6,209 bases of DNA from Thermomicrobiales bacterium (GTDB taxonomy: Bacteria; Chloroflexota; Chloroflexia; Thermomicrobiales; UBA6265): positions 1 through 6,209 of the forward strand of contig JAICJJ010000182.1 in the NCBI GenBank assembly GCA_025928535.1, written 5' to 3'. Positions 6,192 through 6,209 of the stretch are shown piece by piece. The notes beneath the pieces were generated by a model. The model saw nothing but the letters and a program-made list of their open reading frames with translations, was not told where the DNA came from and searched no databases. A program made the translations under genes and the position numbers. Positions within the stretch are counted from its first letter, which is position 1. Each line of letters starts with the position of its first letter.

Positions 6192-6209
6192 GCTCGCCGC
6201 GCGGCGAGC
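6192..6209. repeat. Perfect 18-bp palindrome at the right window edge
   Basis: GCTCGCCGC at 6192-6200 is followed directly by its reverse complement GCGGCGAGC at 6201-6209, with no loop. It sits five bases upstream of the SDR ribosome site and ends exactly at the last base of the window. It could be an operator, part of a larger inverted repeat, or a palindromic contig end. The sequence alone does not tell which. Confidence 0.55.

Overview
The window is GC-rich bacterial DNA with strong Shine-Dalgarno sites, tightly packed genes and one alternative (TTG) start. It holds four complete-looking protein genes in two convergent pairs joined by one divergent pair. High GC and gene style do not fix a phylum. 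The enzymes would fit several GC-rich environmental lineages, so I leave taxonomy open.

Layout. Positions 1-187 are low-complexity, almost pure C/G sequence with C runs of up to 19, and are probably not genuine sequence. Next is a plus-strand gene for a complete rifamycin-inactivating phosphotransferase (rph, about 266-2887). Its 3' end overlaps by 16 bases the 3' end of a minus-strand MocR-type regulator (2872-4293), a GntR-like winged helix fused to an aminotransferase-fold domain. A 126-base, locally AT-richer divergent spacer (4294-4419) follows, with an 18-base imperfect palindrome and a minus-strand TACAAT box. Across it lies a plus-strand EamA-family drug/metabolite transporter (4420-5331). 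A 39-base spacer with a small hairpin separates this from a minus-strand short-chain dehydrogenase/reductase (5371-6171). Beyond its ribosome site, the last 18 bases of the window form a perfect palindrome.

How the genes may work together. Rph would give self-contained rifamycin resistance by phosphorylating the drug with ATP. The regulator and transporter look like a regulator-target pair controlled from the shared spacer, with PLP or a PLP-amine adduct as the likely signal. The dehydrogenase, which looks like an NAD-dependent polyol or secondary-alcohol enzyme, is convergent to the transporter and need not be linked to it. I see no mobile element, tRNA, rRNA or CRISPR array, and no clear new system. 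The most useful leads are the candidate operator in the divergent spacer and the likely artefactual left end.
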